The notes: generated by a model from the letters alone, not told the origin. 9,519 bases of DNA from Ekhidna sp. (GCA_028821635.1 JAPPDO010000188.1:1-9519), one strand, 5' to 3'. Shown: positions 1 through 7,024, counted from the stretch's first letter. Translations and numbers: made by a program.

Positions 1-323
1 CTTAATGCAATGACATCTTTCAGAAAATAACCTGCCAGTAAAATGATACCGTTCCCAATGATTGTTATTAAAAAAAGGAAACTGAAAAAGCGATTTTTAT
101 TATTATCTGAAAAAACCGGAAAAAATTTTATGTAAGAACTTGATGTGCCAAGCAGAGAGAGAGGAGAAATCATCATAGCATGAGCAGTAATCAATGTGAA
201 TAAACCAATCTGCTCCAGCGTTAAATACTCTGCCCGAAAGTAAAGCGTATTCAAGTACCCTACCGCTACCCCCAGGTAGGCAATCGTAGTTCCCCAAAAG
301 CTTTGTTTGACCACTACTCCCAA
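1..323 (-). CDS. Wzx-like oligosaccharide flippase, N-terminal fragment (runs off left edge)
   Basis: Membrane protein of the MOP/polysaccharide-biosynthesis family, which flips lipid-linked sugars across the inner membrane for LPS or capsule assembly. Only the first 107 codons are in the window. The frame reads L-G-V-V-V-K-Q-S-F-W-G-T-T-I-A-Y, then a long hydrophobic stretch, then LEQIGLFTLITAHAMMISPL and a second hydrophobic segment near residues 80-100. The short K-Q-S-x-W-G-T head leading straight into TM1 is how Bacteroidota flippases of this family usually begin. The start is inferred as TTG at 323-321: the frame is closed by the TGA of the upstream permease gene (332-330), and no ATG occurs before residue 50. 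The gene therefore begins 6 bases after the permease stop, in the same frame, which implies translational coupling in the folK operon. The family call rests on the N-terminus only; the rest is outside the window. Confidence 0.75.
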   Translation of the reverse strand, partial: MGVVVKQSFWGTTIAYLGVAVGYLNTLYFRAEYLTLEQIGLFTLITAHAMMISPLSLLGTSSSYIKFFPVFSDNNKNRFFSFLFLITIIGNGIILLAGYFLKDVIAL

Positions 324-329
324 CTTTTC

Positions 330-1079
330 TCAATTAAAAAACCATAGTTTGAATGCCAGACTTACCACCATGATAAGTAAAATCATTCTTATCAGGTGAT
401 CACTTCTCCCGACTGACCACCTACTGCCCACCCATCCTCCAACGGAGTTTCCGATAGCAAGTGTGAGCCCATATTCCCACCTGATCTTACCCTCTAAATA
501 AAATACAATTACGGCGGCCAGGGTATAGCAAAGAATGACAAAAACTTTGATACTATTAGTATTAGCCATGTCAAAACCATGAACAGCCGTTAAAGAAGCA
601 ATAATTAAAAATCCTATTCCTACCTGAATGAAGCCGCCGTAGATTCCCAAAAAAAAGAAAACCAGAATACTTATTAAAATCTTTGATTTAGTAAGTAACC
701 TTCTAGTCGTCTTAGTGATTTTTGGCCTGAATATCGTCACGCACACGACTAAAATCATGACTATGGCAAGGATCCGATTAAACAGTTGATCACTAATGTC
801 CGCAGCTAACTTAGACCCAATAATCGCACCAATCACAGCGGGGATTGCTGCCCATATAGCAAAAGGAAAGACATAGATTCCCTTACTTCGATAGCCTGCC
901 ACCGCAAAGATATTTTGGATGAAGAGGGCAATTCTATTACTGCCGTTAGCTTCAGCCGATGGTAGTCCCATAAAAATAAGTAAAGGAACAGTCACTAAAG
1001 ACCCCCCTCCGGCAATGGAATTGACAAAGCCGGCAAAACTCCCTGCCAGCACTAATAAAACTCCTTCCAATGCACTCAT
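330..1079 (-). CDS. TauE/SafE-family sulfite/anion permease
   Basis: Integral inner-membrane protein of 249 aa, the normal length for the TauE/SafE (DUF81) family. Members move sulfite, sulfoacetate or other small organosulfur or anionic compounds; the substrate here cannot be told. The two family half-repeats are visible. The first is at residues 12-27 (A-G-S-F-A-G-F-V-N-S-I-A-G-G-G-S), followed by a conserved N-x-x-S/N-R-I patch at 45-50. The second is at about 144-162 (L-G-I-Y-G-G-F-I-Q-V-G-I-G-F). About eight hydrophobic segments are spread over the whole length, with a basic loop at about 118-133 (K-I-T-K-T-T-R-R). The ATG (1079-1077) abuts the TAG of folK (1082-1080) with no gap, and the TGA lies 6 bases before the flippase start, so the three genes form one operon. 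The link to folate or polysaccharide work is probably only positional. Confidence 0.88.
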   Translation of the reverse strand: MSALEGVLLVLAGSFAGFVNSIAGGGSLVTVPLLIFMGLPSAEANGSNRIALFIQNIFAVAGYRSKGIYVFPFAIWAAIPAVIGAIIGSKLAADISDQLFNRILAIVMILVVCVTIFRPKITKTTRRLLTKSKILISILVFFFLGIYGGFIQVGIGFLIIASLTAVHGFDMANTNSIKVFVILCYTLAAVIVFYLEGKIRWEYGLTLAIGNSVGGWVGSRWSVGRSDHLIRMILLIMVVSLAFKLWFFN

Positions 1080-1571
1080 CTAAAGTTTGTATTCAGTGAG
1101 AACGCAATCTAGTGGATCGGAGCATTCTGCAAGCAGCCTTACTTGAGTTTTCTTTGACGTTGGATGTCGTTTTAATGGGCATATCTCAACAAGAGGTATC
1201 AGTGTAAATTTTCTGTCAGGAATACCCGGATGAGGAATCGTGAGATTCTCAGTTTCAATAATTTGGTCATGATAATACAAAATATCAATATCTATAATCC
1301 GTGCTCCCCATTTTTCTTTTCTTGTTCTGCCGAGCTCCGTCTCTACACTAAGGATCTCCTGAAGAAGCCTCTCCGGTAATAATGAAGTCTCAACCTCTAA
1401 GACGATATTCAAAAACCAATTTTGATCTTCCCTCCCCCACGGCTTTGTCTCGTAAATGCCTGACTTATTGATAGCAGCAATTCCCTTTTTTACAAGTAAT
1501 GATTCTGCATCTTTCAAATGTTCAATGCGGTTGCCTATGTTGCTTCCCATAAGAAGAAAAATCCCATCCAT
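1080..1571 (-). CDS. folK: 2-amino-4-hydroxy-6-hydroxymethyldihydropteridine pyrophosphokinase (HPPK)
   Basis: Cytoplasmic enzyme of folate biosynthesis. It transfers pyrophosphate from ATP to 6-hydroxymethyl-dihydropterin, making the substrate of dihydropteroate synthase. It has 163 aa, a typical HPPK length. The hallmarks are in order: L-L-M-G-S-N-I-G-N-R near residues 6-15, Y-E-T-K-P-W-G at 40-46 (pterin-binding loop), the family signature K-W-G-A-R-I-I-D-I-D-I-L at 87-98 with the Mg-binding aspartates D94 and D96 (equivalent to E. coli D95/D97), and I-P-H-P-G-I-P-D-R-K-F at 112-122 with the conserved H114 and R120. ATG at 1571-1569. It is the first gene of a minus-strand operon with the permease and flippase, and it is divergent from sppA, an arrangement often met in Bacteroidota. 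No oddities seen. Confidence 0.96.
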   Translation of the reverse strand: MDGIFLLMGSNIGNRIEHLKDAESLLVKKGIAAINKSGIYETKPWGREDQNWFLNIVLEVETSLLPERLLQEILSVETELGRTRKEKWGARIIDIDILYYHDQIIETENLTIPHPGIPDRKFTLIPLVEICPLKRHPTSKKTQVRLLAECSDPLDCVLTEYKL

Positions 1572-1652
1572 ATATGTACTATAGATTTAATTTGAAAACC
1601 TGACTTAGTTTTGTACGGTTAATGAAAAACAAATAATTTAAAGAAACACTCT
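1572..1652. promoter_or_regulatory. folK/sppA divergent intergenic region with a weak sppA promoter candidate
   Basis: This 81-base AT-rich gap must hold promoters for both divergent units. On the plus strand a TTTTG at 1609-1613 is followed after 20 bases by TAATTTAA at 1634-1641. This loosely fits the Bacteroidota sigma-ABfr pattern (TTG, 17-23 bases, TAnnTTTG) but lacks the final TTTG and would leave a very short leader before the sppA ATG at 1653. The A-rich run just before that ATG (AATTTAAAGAAACA) is the usual Bacteroidota translation leader in place of a Shine-Dalgarno sequence. I saw no clear minus-strand promoter for folK. Confidence 0.25.
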
Positions 1653-3386
1653 ATGGCTTTTTTAAGAAATCTACTAGCAACCATTGTTGGCTTAATCATC
1701 TTTAATGTGATTGGGTTCGCCCTCCTTGTTGGAATTGTGGCCGCCTTCTCTAAAGAAGATGCGCCGCAAATAAAGAATAATACAGTTTTATATTTCCCAA
1801 TGAGCGGTGTAATGGAAGAAAAAGCCGTTGATGACCCATTTCTTGAGGCATTTGGCAACTTACCTAAAGTTCATAGCCTCCTTGATAACATTTCTGCTAT
1901 CAATAAGGCAAAAGATGACGATCGTATAAAAGGCATTTACATTGAACCGAGGTACCTTACTGGCGGTTACGCATCCTTTCAGGAAATACGAGATGCTTTG
2001 ATTGATTTTAAAGAATCCGGAAAATTTGTCTATGCCTATGGAGAATACATTAGTGAATCCGATTATTACATCGCCTCCGTAGCTGACAGTCTTTTTATCA
2101 ATCCAACCGGTGCAATAGAGTTTAATGGTTTAGATATTAACGTGACTTTTTACAAAGGAATGTTTGATAAGCTGGATATTAAGCCGGAGATCTTCAGGGT
2201 AGGAGAGTTCAAAAGCTATGTTGAGCCTTACATAAGAAAAAATTTGAGCAAGGAAAATAGGCTTCAGTATACCGAATTACTTTCAAATATTTATAACCAA
2301 TATCTAAAGAACACCTCCTCAATAGTAGGGAAATCCTCTGACGAATTAGAGGAGATTTCAAACAGAATGAAAGTCAGCCTGCCTCAGGATGCAGTGGATT
2401 ATGGACTAGTTCATAAAGTAGGGTACAAGGATGAATTAAAGTCTGTCATGAAGAAGAGGCTGGGGATTTCGGAAAAGAAGAAATTGAAGTTGATGAAACT
2501 GAGGAAGTATAACCAGGCAATCAGTTCTGAAAAAGAATACTCAAAAAATCGTGTAGCTGTTATCGTCGCAGAAGGAAATATTGTAATGGGCGGAGATGAG
2601 GGTATCATTGGAGACACATACGCTAAAGAAATAAGGAAAGCCAGAGAAAATGACAAAGTGAAAGCAATCGTGCTAAGAGTCAACTCGGGAGGAGGAAGTA
2701 TGACAGCCTCAGACATAATATGGAGAGAATTGATGCTGACGAAGGGGAAAAAGCCAATAATTGCCTCAATGTCCACAGTAGCAGCCTCCGGAGGATACTA
2801 CATAGCGATGCCTGCCGACACTATTATTGCACAACCTAACACAATAACCGGCTCAATAGGAATCTTTGGGATGTGGTTCAACTTCGGAGAGTTTCTGGAG
2901 AACAAAATAGGAATAACACATGATGTCGTGAAAACCGGAGAACATTCAGATATTTACACATTGACAAGACCGCTAAGAGATAGCGAAAGGGCTATCATAC
3001 AAAGAGGAGTGAATGAAGGGTACGAAACATTTACACAAAAGGCAGCAGATGCAAGAGGCATGACCCAAGACCAACTCAAACAATACGCCGGAGGGAGGGT
3101 TTGGTCCGGTGAGCAGGCTTTAGAAAATGGCTTGATTGACCAACTCGGAGGTTTCAATGATGCTATAAATTTAGCAGTAGATGCTGCCGGTATTGAAGAT
3201 AATTACTCCATTTCCTATTATCCCAAGGAAAAACCATTTTTTGAAGAGTTTATTGAGAAGATGAGTTCAAGAGTTAGCAAATTAGTCTTTGGTCAAGAAG
3301 TAAACCCACTTGTAAAACAAATAGAAGAGTTAAAACAACTTCAGGGTTTGCAGGCAAGAATGCCGGGAGACATTGAAATTCATTAG
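1653..3386 (+). CDS. sppA: Signal peptide peptidase SppA, 67K type (protease IV)
   Basis: Membrane-anchored S49 serine protease, 577 aa, that degrades cleaved signal peptides and membrane-stalled fragments at the periplasmic face. A single N-terminal TM segment spans about residues 5-31. The protein has the duplicated SppA architecture of Gram-negative long forms. The N-terminal half carries the general-base lysine K187 in G-E-F-K-S-Y-V-E-P-Y (E. coli K209). The C-terminal half carries the nucleophile S379 in S-T-V-A-A-S-G-G-Y-Y-I-A (E. coli S409), after the oxyanion-type R-V-N-S-G-G-G motif at 342-348. Both catalytic residues are present, so it should be active. ATG at 1653 follows an A-rich leader. 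It is divergent from folK and convergent with the restriction-modification cassette, whose last ORF stops only 40 bases away; no stem-loop terminator is visible between them. Confidence 0.96.
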   Translation: MAFLRNLLATIVGLIIFNVIGFALLVGIVAAFSKEDAPQIKNNTVLYFPMSGVMEEKAVDDPFLEAFGNLPKVHSLLDNISAINKAKDDDRIKGIYIEPRYLTGGYASFQEIRDALIDFKESGKFVYAYGEYISESDYYIASVADSLFINPTGAIEFNGLDINVTFYKGMFDKLDIKPEIFRVGEFKSYVEPYIRKNLSKENRLQYTELLSNIYNQYLKNTSSIVGKSSDELEEISNRMKVSLPQDAVDYGLVHKVGYKDELKSVMKKRLGISEKKKLKLMKLRKYNQAISSEKEYSKNRVAVIVAEGNIVMGGDEGIIGDTYAKEIRKARENDKVKAIVLRVNSGGGSMTASDIIWRELMLTKGKKPIIASMSTVAASGGYYIAMPADTIIAQPNTITGSIGIFGMWFNFGEFLENKIGITHDVVKTGEHSDIYTLTRPLRDSERAIIQRGVNEGYETFTQKAADARGMTQDQLKQYAGGRVWSGEQALENGLIDQLGGFNDAINLAVDAAGIEDNYSISYYPKEKPFFEEFIEKMSSRVSKLVFGQEVNPLVKQIEELKQLQGLQARMPGDIEIH

Positions 3387-3426
3387 GGTTTGACATAAAT
3401 TATCGCTTTAACTTGACAAATTAAAA

Positions 3427-3588
3427 CTACACTTCTTTCATGTAAGGTGTTCCGTTTTTATCTAAACGCATGACAAACTTTCGGTTAAGGTCTGCCTTGG
3501 TTGGCTCTTTGGGTCGCTTGTGTTCTACGCTTTTTAGCTTGAGTAATCCTTTGGCTACTTGGCCTAATTTTTTCTTATTTATTGGCAT
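3427..3588 (-). CDS. Small basic protein of unknown function, last gene of the R-M cassette
   Basis: An uninterrupted 53-codon frame with ATG at 3588-3586 and TAG at 3429-3427. The protein begins M-P-I-N-K-K-K-L-G-Q-V-A-K-G-L-L-K-L-K and ends M-R-L-D-K-N-G-T-P-Y-M-K-E-V. About 16 of 53 residues are K, R or H, so it is strongly basic and could touch nucleic acid, but I do not recognise a family and see no zinc motif, signal peptide or convincing helix-turn-helix. It lies 30 bases downstream of the HNH endonuclease stop on the same strand, so it is probably co-transcribed as the fourth gene of the cassette. Convergent sppA ends 40 bases further on. A coding role is inferred from position, an ATG start and a natural-looking composition; its length alone would not prove it. 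Confidence 0.55.
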   Translation of the reverse strand: MPINKKKLGQVAKGLLKLKSVEHKRPKEPTKADLNRKFVMRLDKNGTPYMKEV

Positions 3589-3618
3589 CGTTTATTTTCT
3601 TTGGTTTTACAAATACTA

Positions 3619-4209
3619 TTAACCACTTTCTTGAATATACTGTAACGCATTTTTGAGATAATTTTCTCCATTTCTAAACTTTCCTAATCCCGTGTTACAA
3701 CTATCGCAGATAAAATCTCTAATATCTCCAGTATGATGATTGTGATCTGCTACAATTTTTGCTGTAACTCCAACAATCGATCTTCTCTGGCATATTGGAC
3801 ATTTAAACAAGGTGCCGGCTTTGGGTCTTTTTTTTTCAAATTGCTTAGCTTGACGACTTTTGGGGGCACGTTTATCAATATCCGTTCGACAGAGTTTACA
3901 ACTTGGACGGCGTACTATTCCGTGTAAATTATTTTGATTTTGATCAAAATCAGAAACAGGGAGCAAACAGTGACACTTATTACAAATTTTCTCATCATAT
4001 TTATCTCCTGTTTTTAACACCTCAATTTCTTCAATATCAGATAAAGGAACAAACCAAACTTCATCTTTACCTATTAGCCAGACTTTAGCAATATGTTTGT
4101 CTACTGATTTTTGTAATCCAACAGAATTAGGTTTAAAATGTCTTTTTCTATTCGAGGCACATCCCTCTTCTTCTTGATAGCCAGAGCCTAATCTACAACA
4201 AACCCACAT
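3619..4209 (-). CDS. HNH (beta-beta-alpha-Me) restriction endonuclease, Hpy99I-like
   Basis: Probable Type II restriction enzyme, 196 aa, partner of the methyltransferase gene that it overlaps by 17 bases. Two zinc-knuckle pairs are visible: C76-x2-C79 with C104-x2-C107, and C137-x2-C140 with C168-x2-C171. The second pair frames the catalytic hairpin V-A-D-H-N-H-H-T-G-D-I-R-D-F-I-C-D-S-C-N-T-G-L-G. By homology D155 and N172 bind the metal and H156 is the general base. The 17-residue D-to-N spacing equals that of Hpy99I as I recall it (D148/H149/N165), and the motif also matches phage T4 endonuclease VII. The N-terminal 70 residues (including V-W-L-I-G-K-D-E-V-W-F-V-P-L) carry no recognised domain and may contribute DNA recognition. 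The only methionine is M1 (ATG 4209-4207), so the start is secure. The alternative, an endonuclease VII-like junction resolvase, is less likely beside a cognate methyltransferase. The recognition sequence cannot be deduced. Confidence 0.82.
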   Translation of the reverse strand: MWVCCRLGSGYQEEEGCASNRKRHFKPNSVGLQKSVDKHIAKVWLIGKDEVWFVPLSDIEEIEVLKTGDKYDEKICNKCHCLLPVSDFDQNQNNLHGIVRRPSCKLCRTDIDKRAPKSRQAKQFEKKRPKAGTLFKCPICQRRSIVGVTAKIVADHNHHTGDIRDFICDSCNTGLGKFRNGENYLKNALQYIQESG

Positions 4210-4975
4210 TTTGTTTAATGATATTCATCCGTTTACGTGCTATGTTTATGTATTCTTCGGAAATATCTATACCTATCCACTTTCTATTGTTTTTTTCAGC
4301 CATTTTGCAGGTCGTTCCTGAACCGCACATTGGATCAAGAACAAGATCACCCGGATTTGACCAAGATAAAATATGATCTTCTGCTAATTTTTCAGGAAAA
4401 ATTGCGGGATGCTGGAATGCAATTTTATCTTTTGTTGTCCCTCCAAGCCCCACAGCATAAGCCCATATATTTGTTTTTGTTTTTTCTTTTTTTAACTCAA
4501 CAGGACGTTTGTAATTTATTGCTTCCGGCCCTTTATTCGTGACTGCCGTTTCCCATCCATTTCGTTTTGTTGATACTTTAATCGGATTAAAAACAGTAGG
4601 TTTTCCTTTTGAGAAGATAAGCATTAGTTCATAACAGTTTGTGTAAGCATTAGATCGCATAAAAGGTGTGTTTTTCTTTTGATAAATCATTACATCGTGA
4701 ATCACAAATCCGCATTCTCTACCGATAAAAGCATGATGATAACTTTCTAAACTACGTCCTCCATTAATTCTATCTCCAACAATCCAAACGCAAACTCCGC
4801 CACGACGAGTAACCTGAAATAAAGCCTTTAACATAGATTTGGCATTAAAAGAATATCCATTGTATCTTCTTAAATCTTCATAAGGGGGGCTGGTTACAGT
4901 TAAAGATATAGAGTTGGGCACAAAACTATCCATAACAGAAACAGCATCTCCAACATAAAAACGGTTAGTTTTCAT
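4193..4975 (-). CDS. Beta-class DNA methyltransferase (N4-cytosine or N6-adenine)
   Basis: Sequence-specific amino-methyltransferase, 260 aa, using S-adenosylmethionine to protect host sites from the neighbouring HNH enzyme. The motif order is that of the beta class. The catalytic motif IV T-S-P-P-Y is at residues 28-32. The variable target-recognition stretch follows at about 70-180. Motif X (F-P-E-K-L-A-E-D-H-I) is at 193-202, the SAM-binding motif I (D-P-M-C-G-S-G-T-T) at 214-222, and motif II (W-I-G-I-D-I-S-E-E-Y) at 233-242. An S-P-P-Y tetrad is most common in N4-cytosine enzymes, but some N6-adenine enzymes carry it too, so the methylated base is left open. ATG at 4975-4973 overlaps the stop of the small upstream ORF as ATGA, and the 3' end overlaps the endonuclease gene by 17 bases. 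Both overlaps imply coupled translation in one operon. Confidence 0.93.
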   Translation of the reverse strand: MKTNRFYVGDAVSVMDSFVPNSISLTVTSPPYEDLRRYNGYSFNAKSMLKALFQVTRRGGVCVWIVGDRINGGRSLESYHHAFIGRECGFVIHDVMIYQKKNTPFMRSNAYTNCYELMLIFSKGKPTVFNPIKVSTKRNGWETAVTNKGPEAINYKRPVELKKEKTKTNIWAYAVGLGGTTKDKIAFQHPAIFPEKLAEDHILSWSNPGDLVLDPMCGSGTTCKMAEKNNRKWIGIDISEEYINIARKRMNIIKQNVGLL

Positions 4976-5136
4976 TTAACTAATTCTTTACATGTAATTG
5001 ACTTACCTGTCATATTACCAAACAGACTGTTTAGTCTGTCTTGCGTGTCAATACACTTTATGGTACTTTCTTTAATTGGATATAAAGCCATCAGATGAAG
5101 CAAACTTAACGTTTTGGGTTTTCTTTCTTCGCTCAC
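4972..5136 (-). CDS. Small ORF of unknown function, first gene of the R-M cassette
   Basis: A continuous frame of 54 codons from GTG at 5136-5134, or 39 codons from ATG at 5091-5089, ending in TGA at 4974-4972. The stop overlaps the methyltransferase start as ATGA, which is the strongest sign that the frame is translated. From GTG the protein begins V-S-E-E-R-K-P-K-T-L-S-L-L-H-L-M-A-L-Y-P-I-K and ends with F-G-N-M-T-G-K-S-I-T-C-K-E-L-V-K. No family is recognised, and no complete helix-turn-helix can be seen, so a classical R-M controller (C protein) cannot be claimed. A GAGG lies only 2 bases before the GTG. A possible promoter half (TATTTG, 5165-5160) sits 24 bases upstream of the GTG, just after the TPR gene stop. 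A short leader peptide regulating methyltransferase translation is an equally fair reading. Confidence 0.5.
   Translation of the reverse strand: MSEERKPKTLSLLHLMALYPIKESTIKCIDTQDRLNSLFGNMTGKSITCKELVK
5022..5039. promoter_or_regulatory. Perfect 7-bp inverted repeat, C-box-like, 47 bases upstream of the methyltransferase start
   Basis: ACAGACT, 4-base spacer GTTT, AGTCTGT: a perfect palindrome with 7-base arms. Its core GACT-N4-AGTC resembles the C-box half-pairs (GACT-N3-AGTC) bound by controller proteins of PvuII-type restriction-modification systems, but with one extra spacer base and only one copy. It lies inside the small upstream ORF. It could be an operator, or an RNA hairpin in the mRNA ahead of the methyltransferase start. 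The repeat is seen directly; the function is inference. Confidence 0.35.
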
Positions 5137-5197
5137 TTCCTCACTATTTATTTGTAAATCAAATAGATAACAATATTAACTGATAAACAAGCAAATA

Positions 5198-7024
5198 TCA
5201 AGTTTTGTGGTGATTTTTTTTTAGATCGCCTCTTAAAAATCTAAATCTTTTACGGGCCTCTGCCGCATACATACTTCCCGGATATTCTATTAGAAATTCC
5301 TGATAAAGTTGCTTAGCCATCTCTGTGTCTTTCAAATGATGGTCATAAATCTTTGCCTTTTTGAATGCAGCATCATCAGAGAGAATATCATACTTATACG
5401 TCGCAAGGATTTGGTCTAAATGACCTATGGCTTCAGTTTCATTTCCTAAATCCATTGCCAACTTTGATAATGAGAAATACACCTCGTCTATAATCGAATG
5501 ATGCGGATATTTCAAAAGCATTTTCTTCAGCTCCGCTCTTGCCTGCAGCTTTTTATTTTGAAAAATCAATAACTCAATAGCTGCAAACTCCTGCATCACC
5601 ATGTCTGTAGTGTCAAGTACCGTATTATCTGAGATAAGCATTCCAAGGGCTATTGCATCATTTGAAATGTTGCGGGTGGTATTCTTCTTTAGAATATCTA
5701 AATGTCCTTTTGCTAAAGCAAAATTTCCTGTGAAATAATGGAGTCTTGCATTGCGTAACTTGGCATCGTAAGCAAGTTGGTGATTTGGATTTTCTTTTTC
5801 AACCTGAGAATAAAGCAATGTAGCTTCCCAAGGTTCATCTTTAAGCAGATAAATGTCACCAAGGTCAAGTTTAATTCGGGATTTCAGCAGTTTTCCAACT
5901 CGCTGTTCTACTACCAGTTGATTTAAGATACCGGAAGCTACCTCCACCTCATCCAAATAAAAGGCGTGCAAAAATGCCTTTAATCTGAACATCTCAAAAG
6001 CAGTCTGAGAGGGGTAAAGTTCATGATAAAGTGAGAGGTACTGTCCGGCTAATGTACGAACCTGTGCCTCATCAATCGGGTAAGAACTTTCTATTTTGCT
6101 TTTACGAGCCTCCATCCAGTATTTTTTAGCAAACGAATAATTTCTGTCTGCCGGGTATTGCCTAGCAACGTATGAAAATATCTCTTCAGCCTCATCAAAG
6201 GCTTTATTATCAAGAGCAATTCTTCCTACATTCATCATTCGATCACCGGGCTTTTGCTTTCTTTTATCAATAGCTTTCGCCTGAATAAAAGCCCCATAAA
6301 AGTTTTTGCGTTGAAGTTCCAACCAAAGAAGTAATTCAGGATATTTGAGATCATTCGGATATTCCTGTATCTTCATTATTAAACTAACCTCAAGTTGGTC
6401 TAGGTCTTCCTTCCCTTGAATAAAATTTTGTAGCAAATCTTTAACATAATTCAGTCGATTTGAACTATTGGAAACGTAACTTAAATACTCTTCAATCATT
6501 GACGACTTATCATTTTTCATTCGGTAAATGGAAGCTAACTCTAAGGCGTGTAGTGTTTTATTACCTCTTAGTTTCCTAGATAGATGGAAAAATTCTATTG
6601 ACGATTCATATAATCGCTCATTCATGAGGTACTGAGCCATTATACCCAGTTGAAAGGGATTCTTGCTTAAATCTTTTTTAACCTGACTTAGAAACTTTCC
6701 TTCCTTTTCAACGTCACCTGAAGCACGGTAAATACCTGCAAGATTGGCAACATATAGCATATTACCGGAAGAATGATTAATTGATTTTTTCAAGAACTGC
6801 TCTGCGGTTTTAAATTGTTGGTTACGTTTTAAGAGGCTTAAATAGTTGGCAGCTATTAACTGAATATTTTGAGAATTCCGAGCTAGCTCTTCGTATAGTA
6901 TTTCTGCTTTTTCTAATGCCCCTTGTTGATAATATTCATTTGCTATCAAAATCTTGTCTTGGTCTTGCGCAACTAATGAGAGGCTGAGCAATAATATTGA
7001 TATAGCGGAAGATGATGTTTTCAT
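5198..7024 (-). CDS. Secreted tetratricopeptide-repeat protein
   Basis: An exported all-helical scaffold protein of 608 aa. The N-terminus M-K-T-S-S-S-A-I-S-I-L-L-L-S-L-S-L-V-A-Q is a standard signal peptide with probable cleavage near residues 19-20 (V-A-Q|D). TPR-like helix pairs run through the rest, for example residues 25-50 (N-E-Y-Y-Q-Q-G-A-L-E-K-A-E-I-L-Y-E-E-L). The C-terminal 100 residues hold the best repeats (A-F-K-K-A-K-I-Y, then M-A-K-Q-L-Y-Q-E-F-L-I-E-Y-P-G-S-M-Y-A-A-E-A-R-K-R-F), as in BamD/YbgF-like periplasmic proteins. I chose the ATG at 7024-7022. A GTG three codons upstream (7033-7031) is possible but would put M-N-N before the M-K signal start and would lie inside a DnaA-box-like site. 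The frame stops 61 bases before the R-M cassette. The partner is unknown; protein-protein scaffolding at the envelope is inferred. Confidence 0.85.
   Translation of the reverse strand: MKTSSSAISILLLSLSLVAQDQDKILIANEYYQQGALEKAEILYEELARNSQNIQLIAANYLSLLKRNQQFKTAEQFLKKSINHSSGNMLYVANLAGIYRASGDVEKEGKFLSQVKKDLSKNPFQLGIMAQYLMNERLYESSIEFFHLSRKLRGNKTLHALELASIYRMKNDKSSMIEEYLSYVSNSSNRLNYVKDLLQNFIQGKEDLDQLEVSLIMKIQEYPNDLKYPELLLWLELQRKNFYGAFIQAKAIDKRKQKPGDRMMNVGRIALDNKAFDEAEEIFSYVARQYPADRNYSFAKKYWMEARKSKIESSYPIDEAQVRTLAGQYLSLYHELYPSQTAFEMFRLKAFLHAFYLDEVEVASGILNQLVVEQRVGKLLKSRIKLDLGDIYLLKDEPWEATLLYSQVEKENPNHQLAYDAKLRNARLHYFTGNFALAKGHLDILKKNTTRNISNDAIALGMLISDNTVLDTTDMVMQEFAAIELLIFQNKKLQARAELKKMLLKYPHHSIIDEVYFSLSKLAMDLGNETEAIGHLDQILATYKYDILSDDAAFKKAKIYDHHLKDTEMAKQLYQEFLIEYPGSMYAAEARKRFRFLRGDLKKNHHKT

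Noticed and set aside
103..333. 76-aa minus-strand frame starting with TTG at 333
   Set aside because: Its peptide has no membrane pattern or family features; the flippase frame on the same strand explains these bases.
1619..1858. 79-aa minus-strand frame over the sppA start
   Set aside because: Antisense shadow of the sppA N-terminus, with no recognisable domain.
2411..2776. 121-aa minus-strand frame within sppA
   Set aside because: Lies wholly antisense to conserved S49 peptidase sequence; low-complexity hydrophobic shadow.
3387..3426. Search for a bidirectional terminator between sppA and the R-M cassette
   Set aside because: No GC-rich stem or paired T-runs; only two TTGACA direct copies, which are likely chance.
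3427..3588. Reading the two small ORFs as a toxin-antitoxin pair
   Set aside because: They are separated by the enzyme genes, and neither matches a toxin or antitoxin family I know.
3733..4088. Two plus-strand frames of 61-64 aa opposite the HNH gene
   Set aside because: The opposite strand encodes a complete zinc-knuckle HNH domain; these are shadows.
4237..4542. 101-aa plus-strand frame opposite the methyltransferase
   Set aside because: Antisense to methyltransferase motifs I and X; composition is a shadow of that gene.
4972..5136. Reading the first small ORF of the cassette as a classical HTH controller (C) protein
   Set aside because: It is only 39-54 aa and shows no complete helix-turn-helix; C proteins are usually about 75-100 aa.
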